A program made the position numbers and the translations under genes. Below the pieces are notes generated by a model. The model worked only from the letters and a program-made list of their open reading frames with translations. It made no database searches and was not told the DNA's origin. Below, one piece after another: positions 43,870 to 56,717 of a DNA stretch of 64,000 nucleotides (positions within the stretch are counted from its first letter, which is position 1; each line of letters opens with the position of its first letter). The stretch is taken from NCBI GenBank assembly GCA_037447655.1, contig JBBHKE010001790.1:170772-234771 (forward strand), given 5' to 3'. The stretch is from Zygnema cylindricum. Taxonomy: Eukaryota; Streptophyta; Zygnematophyceae; Zygnematales; Zygnemataceae.

Positions 43870-44233
43870 CGACATTAGGGTTAATGAACTATAAGCGATA
43901 ACACTTCGTTGGGAGTAACTACACTAAATATGTTCTGCCACGTGGCTCATTATGGGCCACTCAACTAAAGTGTTAGTAACACTAATTTATGATTCTGGGT
44001 CAAAAAAATACTCACTTGAATGAGAGTTATAAGTTTTTTTAGTGACGGGCTGTGTAAGTACACTGATTATAAAAATCACAATTAGAATGATAATAATATT
44101 TTTTATTAATAATAATAAATAATAAAGATAATTAATAATAATAATAAATATAACAATCATTAAAAAGTATAATATTAATAATAATGTATAATGAAACAAA
44201 TTAATAATAAAAATAATAATTAACTATAATAAT
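43870..44233. other. AT-rich, no gene
   Basis: Includes AATAAT-rich low complexity (44090-44230), the target region of the hAT element that follows. Text near 43890-44000 resembles the interior of 190-bp CACCG MITEs. Confidence 0.5.
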
Positions 44234-45031
44234 TAGTGTTGTGTATCGGTAAGGATTTGGCGATAACCGATATGGGACTTTTTTCGGGTAGCCGATAATC
44301 GATATATTGGTACGATATATCGCTATCGGTGTTATCGCCGATAAATACCCGATATTTATCGGTTATTATCGGCGATAACACCGATATCGATAACTATCAG
44401 CGATATCTGTACGGACCGTACAGATAAATATACGGCCAGTACACTCAACTGTACGTGTTATTCCCCGGACGCGCCGCGGAACCCCTTCCCCCCGATTTCG
44501 GTAAAAAATCGCAATATTTCCTTTGTTATTTCTAATTTTAGGGGGTTTAACTTGGGTACCCCTTCCACAATGTCCTTTGGACTGTTATTTTTTTATAAAT
44601 GGCAGTTAATGGCGGCAGTCTGACAGATTTGTTCGTCTGATTTGTTCGCCTGTTCGTCTGGTTTTCGAAAAAGTTTGATTTTATAAATTTACCATGTAAT
44701 TTATTTTTTTCGTTTCGGTACTATAATTTTAGAACTATAAACTATTATTTTAAATTTGTCAACGTTTATGTGCCGCGCTATCCGTAATAAATTTCAGTTA
44801 AACAGCGTACGGAACAAATTCTTACACGTGGCATACCACGCTATATAAAGTCAATAATATAATACAGAATATTATAAAGTACTATTGTATGCATACTATA
44901 TTTTTTTAAGTTATCGCCGATATGGAAATTGTTGGTCTCGGACCGATATATCGGGACCTCTGACCGTTCGATAACCGATACTATCGGCATCGGTGTTATC
45001 GCGAATTTTTTTTTACCGATACACAACACTA
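44234..45031 (+). mobile_element. hAT-like element, TAGTGTTGTGTATCGGTAA family, copy 1
   Basis: Inverted ends TAGTGTTGTGTATCGGTAA and TTACCGATACACAACACTA, with ATAATAAT on both sides (44226-44233, 45032-45039), a perfect 8-bp duplication in AT-rich target. Both subterminal regions are packed with TATCGG/CCGATA words, as in hAT transposase-binding zones. 798 bp, no transposase. Confidence 0.9.
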
Positions 45032-45039
45032 ATAATAAT

Positions 45040-45397
45040 AATAAATAATATAATAATTAATTATAATAATAATGAATAATAAAACAATTCATAATAATAA
45101 TTATTAAGAAAAATAATTGTACCTTTCCAAGAGTTTAAGCTCAGTTCAGGCTTAATATGTTCACTACACTGCCCCGCCGCTATTAGTGTTGAACATTTAC
45201 CAGGCACTTTAAATGGAAATATTACTTTAAGAAAGTAGTTTTTTTTTCATCACAGAGTTTTCCAATTTTCAATCGTGACTCACGATTCAAAAAGGTGAAG
45301 TTTTTACCTTTCCATTGCCCCCTCTAAAAATAAAAAAGAACCAGCTGTTTACAGTAAATTTAAAGACATTTCAGTGACCGAAAAATGTCAAACACTA
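45040..45397. other. AT-rich, no gene
   Basis: AATAAT low complexity, then unassigned sequence. Confidence 0.4.
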
Positions 45398-45587
45398 CAC
45401 CGCCCATCGTTGAGGATTTATTAGTGCTAATGCGAAATTAGAATTAATAATACTGATTAAGTGCAAAGAGACATGGCATATTGCATTCCACGTCCTTAAA
45501 CAGTGTTGTTAACACTATTTTTTGATTTTTGGCCAAAAAAAGTCGCGACCGAATTAGTGTTATTAACTCGAATAACGATGGGCGGTG
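45398..45587 (+). mobile_element. TA-flanked MITE, CACCG family, 190-bp class
   Basis: Ends CACCGCCCATCGTT and AACGATGGGCGGTG are inverted. TA precedes; TG follows (the second TA mutated). Interior shared with the split copy at 61839-62254: AATGCGAAATTAGAATTAAT and TTTTTGGCCAAAAAAA. Confidence 0.8.
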
Positions 45588-45625
45588 TGATAGCAAATGG
45601 GCATTGTACCTTTGATAGCAAAGTT

Positions 45626-45772
45626 ACCATATTATCGTGTGGATCATTGAGTAGTAAATGATACCATATTATAGTGTGGACCATTGAGTACTAAATGGTA
45701 CCATATAATAGTGTGGATCAATGAGCATTAAGTGATACCATACTATAGTGTGGATCATTGTATATTAAATGA
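45626..45772 (+). repeat. 37-bp tandem repeat, four units
   Basis: ACCATATTATAGTGTGGATC, then ATTGAGTAGTAAATGAT repeats at 45626, 45663, 45700 and 45737. Confidence 0.9.
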
Positions 45773-46009
45773 CAAATATTGTATATAACTCGACATGCCA
45801 GTATGATACAAAAAAGAGGTAGGACCACTGTCGTTAATATCCACATAATTACTTTTGTTTTGGTAAAATTTCATAGTTTATAACTTCTAAAACTACAAAA
45901 ACTTCTAATTGCATAAATCCAACAACAAGAGAGGTGTATCGATTGCTCTCTTTGTTGTCTTTAGAACAATTGCTTAATGTAGACCCGGATATTCCCGAAT
46001 CAGCTAATC

Positions 46010-46445
46010 TCAGAGCTTGGGGGAGAGGGAGGAGGGGGAGAGCGAGAGGGAGACGGGAGACGGGGAGGAAGAGGTGGCAGGAAGGAAGAGCAAAGGGAAA
46101 TGAAGGGAGAGGGGAAGGGAGGAGAGATACGTCAACCGGAGAGGGGATAAAGAAGTGGAAAAAGGGAGAGAAGAGGGGGAAGAACGGAGAGGGGAAGGGA
46201 GGAAAGATAAGTCCACTAGAGAAATACGGAGGTGGAGAAGGGAGAGAAGAGGGAGAGGGGAAGGGAGAAGAGATAAGTCTACTGAAGAGGGATAAAGAGG
46301 TGGAAAAAGGGAGAGAAGCGCGAGAGGAAGGGAGAGGGGAAGGGAGGAGAGATACGTCCACTAGAGGGATAGGGAGGTGGAGAAAAGGAGAGAAGAGGGA
46401 GAGGAAGGGAGGAGGGAGGGGAGAAGAGATACGTCCACTTACCCC
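46010..46445 (+). repeat. Purine minisatellite, 66-81-bp units
   Basis: AGAGATACGTCCACT or a variant (AGATAAGTCCACT) recurs five times from about 46122 to 46438 at 66-81-bp spacing within GGGAGAGG text. Confidence 0.8.
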
Positions 46446-46514
46446 AACGACCAGTTGCATTCCAGGTCTCCCCGGAAGTCTTTTGGTGAGAACAGGCATC
46501 ACTGCAGTCAGACA

Positions 46515-46627
46515 CAGGGAGAGAGAGAGAGAGAGAGGGAGGGGAGAGAGAGAGAAAAGGGACAGAGAGAAGAGAGAGAAAGACAAGAGGGAGAGGGAGA
46601 GAGGGAGAGAGAGAGAGGGGGAGAGAA

Positions 46628-46663
<36 letters not shown>

Positions 46664-47235
46664 ACAGACAGAGAGGAAGAGCGAGGGAGGGAGAGAGAGA
46701 GAGAAGAGAGAGAGAGCGAAGAGAGAGAGAGAGAGAGAGAGAGAGATAGTGAGAGTCAGCCCTTGTGTCTCACAGCCATAGTACGAATATCTTCCTCTCC
46801 CTCTCTTTCCCCCTCGCTCTCCCACTCTCTCCTTCTACCCTCCACTTTCCCACTCCAAATCCCTCCTCCCCTTCCACTTTCTCTCCCTCCCCCCTTCCCT
46901 CCCCCACCCCGCTTCCAAATCCATTCTCTCCCCCCCTTCCTCTCCCTTCCTCCTCTCCCTCCCCCTCTCCCTCTCCCTCCTTTTCCCGCCTCCACCTTCC
47001 CCTCCATCTCCTCCTCCCTCTCTGCTCTTCTCCTTGTCCAGCTCCCTCTCCCCCTCCAGAGGGAGGGAGAGGGAGAGATAGAGGAGAGAGGGAGGGAGAG
47101 GGAAAGGGAGAGGGAGAGGGAGAGGGAAAGGGAGAGGCAGAGGCAGAAGCAGAGGCAGAGGCAGAGGCAGAGGGAGAGGGAGAGGGAGAGGGTGAGGCAG
47201 AGCCAGAGGGAGAGGGAGAGAGAGAGAGAGAGAAA
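46515..47235 (+). repeat. Alternating purine / pyrimidine / purine tracts
   Basis: (GAGA)n at 46515-46750, CT-rich at 46790-47055, GA-rich at 47056-47235. The switch CCCTCCAGAGGGAGGG near 47052 is the tip of a long potential hairpin between the last two arms. Frames of up to 191 codons here are compositional. Confidence 0.9.
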
Positions 47236-47339
47236 GTTAAGGAAGACGAGACAGACGAACTTACAAGTGTTAAAAGCATACAAAGAACTGATGCTCCCTC
47301 CAAGAGCTGTTCCCAACTGACAAAATAACAAAAGATTTC

Positions 47340-48350
47340 AGGAGGGCAAGAAAAGAAACCCTAAAAAAACCCTAAGGAGCCCTAAACCATCCTCTTTTCT
47401 ATTTTGTCTTTCTCCTATTTTGTCCTTTTTTTATTTTGTACTTTTTCTATTTGTACTTTTTGTCACATTTGAGTTCTTTGTCACAGCTCCCTTCTAACAT
47501 CATCGCTTCTAGGAAAAAGGGAAGAAACACATACGACAAAAACACAAACTTTTTATATATACAAAAAAAAAGCTATCCACATAAAAAAGACTTCAAAAAC
47601 AAACTATATATATTCACGATTACAAGACCTCGAATCAGGTTTCGAATTTGAAATTTGGAGGTTCACGACTTACCATGAGAGTTCTTTGGAACAAAACTTA
47701 AGCATAACAATCATCTAGAGGCTTCATTAGAGCGAAACGAAATACCAGTGATAAGCTATAACTAGGTTTTTTTTTATGACAAAACCTCAAAAAAAAACCC
47801 TCTGAGGTCCACTACTTACCCTTGAGAGTTTCCTGGACCAAGTTTAAGAATAACAATCAACTAGAGGCGTCACAAGAGTGAGTCGAAGTACCAGTGACAA
47901 GCTGTCACGAAGAAAAGGCGCTATTGTCCAGTCTTGTCCAGCCTACCAAACACACCACTAGAGTTAGAAAAACATACAAAAAAAAAACACAAAACAGAGA
48001 TGAAGAAACACTAAACACTAAATTTAGGGATAAACGGAAAAAAAATCCACCGTGTGAGAATATAGAAAACCCACCGTGAGTGTTTTATAAAATAAAAGCA
48101 CTAAATATAGAAAAAAATGAAAAAAACACACAGCACCAAATTCAAAAAAAAATATAAAACAGATAACACTAATGTTAGAGAAAGGATAAAGAAACGCACA
48201 ACACTATATCTGGAGAAACATAGATAAAAACCCACAAAACACTAAAATTAGAAAAAATATAGATAAAAAATTTAGAACATTAAATTTAGAGAAACGATAA
48301 AGAAATGCAAAACACTAAATCTAGAGAAACATAGATTAAAAAAACCGTCA
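47340..48350 (+). repeat. A-rich sequence with two degenerate tandem repeats
   Basis: About 145-bp units at 47660 and 47806 share CTTACC.TGAGAGTT, ATAACAATCA and TAGAGGC, then CCAGTGA.AAGCT. From 48000 to 48345, AAACACTAAAT and TAGAGAAACATAGAT words recur. No gene. Confidence 0.6.
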
Positions 48351-48480
48351 GACAGGAGAGGACAAGAGAGGACAGCAGAGGAGAGGGGAGAAGAGGAGAG
48401 GAGAGGAGGGGAGAGGAGAGGAGAAGACAGGAACAGACAGGAGAGGACAGGAGAGAATAGAACAGAGGAGAACCAAGAAT
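48351..48480 (+). repeat. GGAGAGGACA-type purine tract
   Basis: GAGAGGACAG/GAGGAGAGG units, A/G/C only. Confidence 0.85.
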
Positions 48481-48489
48481 AAAAAAGAG

Positions 48490-50340
48490 AATAGAACAGA
48501 GAACAGAATATAACAAAATAAAATAAAGCTTCAATAAGCTGTAACTTTGGCATTTTTAAAACCACCGATGAATAAAAACTATATATCGACATAGTTTTAA
48601 GACCGAAATTAATCCAAAAAGCTGCCAAAAGCACTACTCGGAAAAGGAAAGGGGATGAAGGGATTGGGAAAGAAAAAGGGAATGGAAAGGCTAACAAAAA
48701 TTATTAAAAGGAGGAATAGGGACGGAGTGAATAGAGAAAAGAATAACAAGAATTAAGGAAAAAAAACCAGTGCACTTAAATACTATGAGAATAACCCTTA
48801 TTACGAGTAGATAAAATATTCTGCAAACTCCATTATTATGTGCACAGTTTTCCCTTTTTAAGTAGAGAAAGAGAAACAAAGTTAGGAAAATGGGGATATT
48901 TATGCGCCTATTTATGTACTCCATGTAATAATTGGGGCCAAGGAATAACACCGATTTGGGAAGATTGAGGTAAATTTTCCAATGATTGTATCCTGTATTG
49001 TATATACATTGTCAGTTTATCATATCTTATCATCGTATCCCAATCTCTAGATTGCAGGACAAAAAAAGGGCGTATGGGATTTTTTCTCAATTGCATAAGA
49101 TCTTCCGAAGAATTTAGGATCAAAGCTTGCCAATCAAGAGGTATTGACTCTAACTTAAATGTCGGATAGGAAGATCATAACCGTTCAAAAGAGCTATCTT
49201 TTATGAACATTAGGATATTGCTAATTATTAGCATTAATGTTCTTTGCATCAATTCAATAAAATTTTCTTCTGTGCACGTCTCTCCGATTTCACTTGGAGA
49301 CTGCTAACAAGAATTTTACCTTTCCATCACAACTGTCAGAAAAATAATCCAACAAGTGTGCAGGGTGAACATTGAGTTTAAGTGCTGTTTAACATTAACA
49401 CTAATTCTCTGTACAACGGTAAGATTCTTGCGTTCCGATTGGCTGTTGCCAAAATGAAAATCAAATAGGTGTGCACGGAGAAAAGTTGAATTAAATGACA
49501 AAACTTTGGCAACAAAATGCCAAAAAAAACATTAATGGTGATTATAGGCGATACATGGAGAACTTTGATCTTCATACAGGCATGGAGGAAAGCAGAGAAA
49601 CATGCTATCCAGTAAAGGGCATGCCATATATAGACACTCAAAGTGGCCCTTGAGATGGCTTTCAGTACTCATATTTTGAACAGCTATATTGTACTTTCGA
49701 AGCTATGCTTGTTTCAACAAGTAAAAAAAAAAGTTAAAACAAGAAATTGTACACCGAAAATATGATTGCAGATAATGTTTTGACATTCTATGTTGTCTAT
49801 CGCTAATAGAGAATAACTTCAATCGAAATGCGTGTTTTTTTTTTATTATTATTTATTCGGCCCAAAGTCATAAAAGAGTGTTGGTAACAATTTGGTTAGG
49901 TGGTCAATAATGAGCCGTGTTGCAAAACATAATTCAGTGTGGTTAACTCTCAATTCATGTTAACACTAATAATTAACTAACTCTAATAGCAATGTAAGTT
50001 GTAGAGGATGTAAATAACTTTATTGCTCTTAAACCAAACCTCGGGTCAAAAATCGCAAGGTATGCGTTTCATGAATAGACTCTACATTTTCACTTTGACA
50101 ATGCACGAACTTTTTCAGTCGAGATTATGCTTTGTTTGGTATTTTTCATTGCATCTTTAATCAATTTATGCAATTGTATTTCCCAAAAAGTTCAACTTTT
50201 GCTTGCGATTTTGTTTTTGTTTCATTTGTTTGAAGAGTGTTTGTGATTAAACAGTAACCCCACGAATCTGCTTTTGTTTAAACGATATTTTAAGAGTTCA
50301 AACGCTATCGTTCAAACAACAATTAAAATATTTATTCTTC
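48490..50340. other. No gene recognised
   Basis: AT-rich sequence with short frames only. Text near 49870-50010 resembles the interior of CACCG-family MITEs (TAACACTAATAATTAACTAA) but termini are lost. Confidence 0.4.
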
Positions 50341-50420
50341 ACAAGCTTATCTAAAATCCACAACAAATTGTGAACCTCCACAAGGATGTCATTAGAACTT
50401 TTATTCGACATAAGCAAAAA

Positions 50421-50430
50421 NNNNNNNNNN
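50421..50430. other. Assembly gap (10 N)
   Basis: Ten Ns mark a join of unknown size. Features should not be chained across it. Confidence 1.
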
Positions 50431-50451
50431 TTTGATGTCCAGAGCTGTAGG

Positions 50452-50680
50452 CGAGAGGGCGAGAGGGAGGGAGGGAGGGAGGGAGGGAGGGAGGGGAGGG
50501 TGTGTGGCTCCCGTTCACTGCTGTTGTACTCCTGTGCACCTACAGGAGGTACCTAGTCGTTTTGCACGTGTAACAACAGCCGTTACGAAAATACGGTCGA
50601 CCGTGGGCATGATACACGCGGTATATGTGTGTGGGAGGGGAGGGAGGGAGGGAGGGAGGGAGGGAGGGAGAGCGGGAGAG
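50452..50680 (+). repeat. (GGGA)n tracts, G-quadruplex capable
   Basis: (GGGA)n-rich runs at about 50463-50500 and 50636-50670, each with more than four G3 runs, separated by 140 bases of unique sequence. Confidence 0.9.
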
Positions 50681-50689
50681 CGGATGTCG

Positions 50690-52285
50690 AGACCTGTAGT
50701 TTGAGAGTGTATGGTTTATATGGGGCAATAACTGTGCGTGATGAAAATAAAAGGCCGTGTCCGTACGGAAGTATTAATGGGGCGGGAGAGACTGGGAAAA
50801 GTAGCCGCCGAGGGAAGTTAAAATCGGGTCGTAACTGGGGGAGGTACAATAGTACAGGACAGTACAGTAGGTGTCGGCCGATCCGGTCGCCAGGATTCTG
50901 TTCCGCCCGGGCGTGCGATGTGCGGTGCTGGGTTTGGCTTCACGTGCTGTACGGATAACTGCAGCGGATACGGTGCATAGGACGTACGGTTTTCAAATGG
51001 ACGGGCGTAAGGGCTTGAAGCATGGTCAGGTAGTAGGCCCCGTGACGTGACCCAGGGGCGTTTTCTGCTAATCACAGCTTGCCGCGTCGGCTAGAGCAGG
51101 AAAAACAATAGAAAATTAAGGAAAAAACAAAAACATTGAGAAATTATTTTTTGTACTCTTTTTTTTGCGTCTCGGAATTTTAATTGGATCAAATTCCAGA
51201 CAACGACAAATCAGCTACTTTTCCTGACGTCCAGAAAGGTTTTTAAAAACTTCCATGGAGTATTCTGTGAACCTTGTAATTGTTTTATCCTCGTAAGCCA
51301 CACGCGTCGCATTCACATTGGCTCATGTGGTTCTCCGCGGCATTCGCAGTCGTTGAACTGCCGCGGCTTCTATTTTGCGGAGCATCGCATTTTGCTCCAC
51401 GTGTCAATCTTTGGTAGCAAGGTGCGCGCGTGTGGGAGTCGACCAATGAGCAGGGGCATTTATGAGGAGGCTATCTTGATTCTTATCGGCCAGCTGTTAC
51501 TGCCAGCTGTAATTCTCGCAGGAACGGACAAATTAGATTCCCAGTATTTTGACTGTAGAAAAGAGGCGAACGACGTAAAGATTCAGGCAACTGGGAGATA
51601 CTGCCAAAATCCTGCAGAAGCTGCAGTGGTGACGTACGGTAGATCATATTCACGGAGTGTTGAGGGACAGCAATTTTTAACGTATGTGAAAATCTGGAAT
51701 TTAGACAGAGATGTCGAAAATGACAAGCAGAGGTAGCCAGTTTGGGCCTAAAATGAACCAAATATAGCTAAGGGCGATAGTCCCATGACGAACATGTATT
51801 ATGCTTTACTGTCGCATATCATGTGTAGCTTCGCATAAAGCCAAAAAGCAAAAGGCCCGCGACAAACCCGAGTTTCCCTAGGGCCGCACCTAGCCGTCGC
51901 AATTTAGTACGGTCCAGCCAAAGACGGCCGGCAAATGTGTACATTTCCACAATAATTTCTGATACCTGGTGCATTTACCAAAATGTTAATGCAATTTCAA
52001 TGAGTGAATCTTGGCCGTCCGAACGACCTTGTCTGTGGTAGGATATGCAGGATGCGACAAAAACGACTCACCTAAGTTGTGTCCAGTTGTCCACAGACGC
52101 TCCGTTAACGAAAGCGAAACGGAAAGGGAGCTACAGGACCGTACTGTATCCATCCCACCACACTATCTCGGACTACACCTGCTTGTACGGTTTTTTACGT
52201 AAGTGTGAAATTCTATCAGGACATTTTGTAATTGTACGGCCGGCATTACAGGATGCTACATGAACGATGTTCTATCGCGCAGAGT
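50690..52285. other. Moderately GC-rich DNA without a supportable gene
   Basis: GTACGG-rich sequence. The longest frame (51353-51736, 127 codons, with a hydrophobic stretch EEAILILIGQLLLPAVILAG) has no recognisable homology or splice partners and is not called. Confidence 0.4.
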
Positions 52286-53245
52286 GTAAGAGTGAGGTTC
52301 CATTATGGAAAAAATGCCGTTGTTTACTGAAATCCGTACTGTTTCGTACAGTGCCGTACCAAACAAACGAAATTGTCAAAAACACAAGGCTACTGAATGA
52401 AGAATTTCATTCTCCACGTTTATGGGCGTAAACGTGGACCGTCGGATGCATAATCGGATACGCCATCGTCTGACACTCTCAGTTTGCAACAAGTGATCCG
52501 GAGTAGGTCAATTCTCAGCGCCTGAACGAATAGCATCGTGCCCCGTGGAAAAGTGCATAAATATCCACGACGACCGCGCGACCAGGTGGGTTCACGTCGC
52601 ATATGACATGTGCCTTCCACCAGGGAGGATGCGATGCCACCGGAAGCCGTAAGAAATTTTTTGACGTAGGATATTGTTTCACGCTTTTGTTGCCATTAAC
52701 GAACCTTTCTACATTTTCGTACGCTTTTACACATCTTAAGTTTCGTCCGCTCGTACAGATTTTATTCAATACGTCGTACGAGTCACTTTTTACCTTCGCT
52801 GGTACAAATATGTGGTCACAATTCGCTGTTAGAGATTCTCTGAAGATTAGGAGAATCGTATTCTTCTATTACGTGGCCCAACGGCGAAGGAAAAACATTG
52901 GCCACCTGTCGGCAAGTGGAAAGACGAAAAACGAAACCGCATTTCTGTGCGACAGCGAAGGGTATTTTAGGGTCTCGACACGTCAACAATGTGGCGTACG
53001 GACATTACGAAGTCACAAAAATTGTACAGCGTGCGGAGAGACGCCTCAAATTGAAGCCGATTGGAAGTTTCGCCTCATTTTGTGTACCACCATCTGTCAC
53101 ATTGTTTTTTACACATCTACGTAAGTCACTTTTTTAAGTAACAAGCATTTGCGTTTACATCCGAATGCTCTGAAAGCTGTACGGAGAATCTTCGCTAAAA
53201 AACAAAGTAGCAAGACTAATTTTCTGTTACATGCGAAAGTACCCT
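52286..53245. other. Possible degraded Harbinger-like element
   Basis: From about 52290, GAGTGAGGTTCCATTA and GTTTACTGAAATCCGTAC resemble the left end of the element at 57562. The opposite orientation piece AATTGTACGGCC near 52230 matches its right part. Rearranged, no clear termini. The 173-codon frame at 52603 is not supported. Confidence 0.35.
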
Positions 53246-53269
53246 AATAGCAATTCACGGTGTACTATA

Positions 53270-53827
53270 CACCGCCAATCGTTATTAGCGTAGAAGTTTC
53301 TTTAGCGTACATGAAAAATTACCGTGGTTAACGCTAATTAAGAATTTGAAAATTTTGAAAAAAAACATACATTCTAATTGTTTAATAATTCTAATTTGGG
53401 TCTTTGAAAAAAAAAAATGTCGGTCGCAAACATGCTTTAAACTAATATAGGTATTCGTACAAATATGACAAATCGTACACAAATCGTACGTTCACACAGT
53501 CGAAACGTGGTTGTTGGACGAGTATGTGCGAACGTGATGTTTGACAACCCGATTATATCCCATTTTAATAGCGTATATTCTCATGCGTCTGTGGTTACTA
53601 AAACTCATTAAATATATTTTTTCTCTTAAAGGTACAATTTTGTACGGTCTGACAGTGTCCGTACACCACACTAATAAAATTATGACGTACTTCCGTTTTG
53701 TACGGTACAAAAAAAAATAACCCTAAATAGAGTAAAGAAAAAAATAGAATGAACTACGCTAACGGAGAATAATAAAAAAAAATTGGGACGGAATTAGCGT
53801 ACACTACGTTAATAGCGATTGGCGGTG
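53270..53827 (+). mobile_element. TA-flanked MITE, CACCG family, 558 bp
   Basis: CACCGCCAATCGTTATTAGCG at the left and CGTTAATAGCGATTGGCGGTG at the right are near-perfect inverted repeats with TA on both sides. Immediately left, AATAGCAATTCACGGTGTA looks like the right end of another copy. Confidence 0.85.
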
Positions 53828-53829
53828 TA

Positions 53830-55880
53830 CAGCACTGTGGTTGTAAAAACAAACAAAAAATTGAACTTGTGCCATATTGTGGAAACAACAATAATCTATT
53901 GTACCATAAAATAAATTAACATAGAGTCCACCGTGGTTTACCCAAAATCAGTTCAATAATTTATTATGTATGGTTGGGATCAATGATTATGTATAGGCAT
54001 AAAACCAATATTTTATGGGTTGTGCAAAAAAAATCCAAAACTCAGGGATGAGTTGCACATCAATAGACAAAATTGAATAGGCATCAAAATGGTGAAAAGT
54101 TTTTGAAAAATAAAGTTTTTTTTTGGGGTTTCAAAGGGATTAAAGTTTTTCTAAATAGTGAATGTAGGTTTTAGAGATCCAACAGCCAAAGAAAAAAAGA
54201 AATATAAATTAAAATATCCCATGTGGTACGTCTCATATAATCTACAATAGGAATAATTAGCTTACTCTCACTCGTAAAAGTTTTCTTTGTTCCGTTTCGT
54301 AGCCGTCAAGTTTATTTTTTTGTCCTTTCCCGTGAAATTTGTGTCCCGGATGTCTATATGTATCTTGAAAGTGAGGTATTATCACGTCAAAATATAAAGG
54401 TTATAGGTGACGTGTTCATGCAAACTTATGGTGTGTGAATTATGAACACACATATAATATGGGCGATTATATGAAAACAAATGTTAGCAATATTGACACA
54501 TATTGTAAAACGCATGCTTTAAAACGATGGTGGTGTTTTACACCTTTAATCGCTTTCCTAAGCATTAAACCTAAAATATTATTATTATGACTAGTTTATG
54601 ACGAGGTTTTAGAAAGGATATTACGAGAGTTGTAATTAAATAAGGATGCTCTTAAATACACTTGCAAATTTCGAATATAGTTCTTATCGACACTTATATT
54701 TTCGATTTGCAAAACATTAGTCTCGTAGTTAATATCCCTAGATATCATCAACCAAATCCTAAAATGATTGAAGTTTTTACAATTGACAAGAGGTAACATT
54801 GGATATCAGGTCGACATTCGTTATGCTCAACAACTTGTCTCGTTAAGTAACAAAGTCTCTAACGAAGGTCTTTAAATGAAAGACTCAACATCTCTTGTTG
54901 CTCAATTTGAAAAATCTCATATAAAATTTGCAAAGGGAATCATTTTAGGGGATTTATTCGATAGATACTTCGACAAAGCTAAGTAAAAACCAATTTTAAT
55001 ATGGCTTTTAGTTTCCGTTGACCGTTTGCGACCTTTGCTTAGGGGGGCGCATGCTTTTGATTTTTTTTTCATAATCCATGTCGTACTAGAGTATGGAGCC
55101 CGACCTATATTTTTATCTATATTTATCGGTAATATATCAAAATATATCGGAATTACAAAGCAATAGTTCCTTCACCAGTATATCGAGCCAGTATATGGAT
55201 TATCCACAGTTTAAAAAGTACAAAGGTCAAAGGTCGGAAACAGTTAACCGAAACCGTAACCAATTGTTAAGTAATCGCCCGCGTTGGTTTCGCAATGGAT
55301 TTGGTTGCCAAATTTGGGGGGTAGGGCGTATTCGAGTTGGTGATTCACGAAAAAAAAATTATAATTTGGTTACTGTCGCACAAGCAAAAACGAACAAAAT
55401 TGAAGGTTTGTACTCTCCATACTATCCAACATTATTGTACTTTGTACTTTTGGTATCTTGGAAGTACGTGACATCATTTATACTTTTTCGGGTACAAACG
55501 GTACGGGTATTTGCTAGAAATCGAGTTTCGGTTAACTTTTATTTACGTAAACACGTTTCGGGTAACAGGTAGCAATTTTGGAGTAGGACATAATCCGGTT
55601 GGGTCTCGGGTACTCATATTTTGAAAAAAAAGATGGTCGGTTTCGGTTATCTATATTTTTTACTTTTGCGACCTCAGACTAAGGTACATATTGGATATCG
55701 GTAAATGGCTACGGATACACAACAATAAAATTTTCCCCAAAACAAATAAGATAAAACACGGTATGGAGGTTGTTCCCCGCAACAGATTGTTTTGATGTCC
55801 GTAGTGTCGGTGGGATAGTCGTGACACTGATTCGGTCGCCCGTACAGCAACCGATGACGTATCCTTGTACGTCAAGCAGT
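53830..55880. other. No gene recognised
   Basis: AT-rich DNA. The 159-codon frame at 55093-55572 lacks supporting motifs. Text near 55100-55160 and 55580-55720 contains ATATCGG-like words. Confidence 0.4.
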
Positions 55881-55891
55881 GGACAAATTTG

Positions 55892-56685
55892 TAGTGTTGT
55901 GTATCGGTAAAAAAAAGATCGTGATAACACTGATAGCGATAGTTATCGGTTATCGAACGGTCAGAGGTCACCATATATCGGTCTGAGACCAACAAATTCC
56001 ATCAGCGATAACTTAAAAAAATATAGTATGTATACAATAGTACTTTATAATATATTGTATTATATTATTTATTTTATATAGCGTGGTATGCCACGTGTAA
56101 AATTTTGTTCCGTACGCTGTTTAATTGAAATTCATTACGTATAACGCATCACATAAACGTTGACAAATTTAAAATAATAGTTTTTAGTTCTTAAATTATA
56201 GTACCTAAACAAAAGAAATAAATTACATTTTAAATTTGTAAAATAAAGTTTTCTCGAAAACCAAACAAACAGACGAACAAAGCAGATGAGAAAAATTGTC
56301 ACACTGTTGCCATTAACTGCCATTTATAAAAAAGTAACAGTCAAAAGGACATGTTGGACTAGGTACCCAAGAAAAACCCCATTAAATTAGAAATAATGAA
56401 GGGAATATCACAATTTTTTACCGAAATCGGGGGGGGGGGTATGCGGCGCGTCCAAGGAATAACACGTATTGTTGAGAGTACTGGTCGTACACTTATTTGT
56501 ATGGTCGTTACACATTTCGCCAATAGTTATCGATATCAGTGTTATCGCTGATAATAACTGATAAATACGGGTATTTATCGACGATAACACCGATAACGAT
56601 ATATCGTACCAATATATCGATTATCGGCTACCCGAAAAAAGATCCATATCGGTTATCGACAAATCCTTACCGATACACAACACTA
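55892..56685 (-). mobile_element. hAT-like element, TAGTGTTGTGTATCGGTAA family, copy 2
   Basis: Perfect 8-bp duplication CAAATTTG (55884-55891 and 56686-56693). The interior is the inverse of copy 1, including CCGAAATCGGGGG and AGCGTGGTATGCCACGTG. 794 bp. No transposase. Confidence 0.95.
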
Positions 56686-56717
56686 CAAATTTGTCGTCTA
56701 ACAGCTACGGTACAGTA

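Larger units (their letters stand above)
45935..47325 (-). pseudogene. Possible second LRR-like gene remnants
   Basis: Three exon-like islands among GA/CT repeats on the minus strand. 47322-47271: acceptor TTTTGTCAG, LGTALGGSISSLYAFNT, donor GTAAGT. 46508-46448: acceptor CTGACTGCAG, about 60 bp, donor GTAAGTGG. Near 46017-45935: acceptor CCCCAAG, then LRLADSGISGSTLSNCSKDN. The last looks like one LRR. Phases do not give a clean continuous LRR protein. Either a decayed relative of the left gene or chance. Confidence 0.25.

Noticed and set aside
45849-47331. ORFs of 185-271 codons on both strands
   Set aside because: Products of GA/CT repeats. Only short islands within them are possibly coding and are reported separately.
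51353-51736. 127-codon ORF with hydrophobic segment
   Set aside because: No homology recognised and no promoter or splice context; length compatible with chance in moderately GC-rich DNA.
52603-53124. 173-codon plus-strand ORF
   Set aside because: Within transposon-like sequence, no domain, atypical composition, no splice partners.
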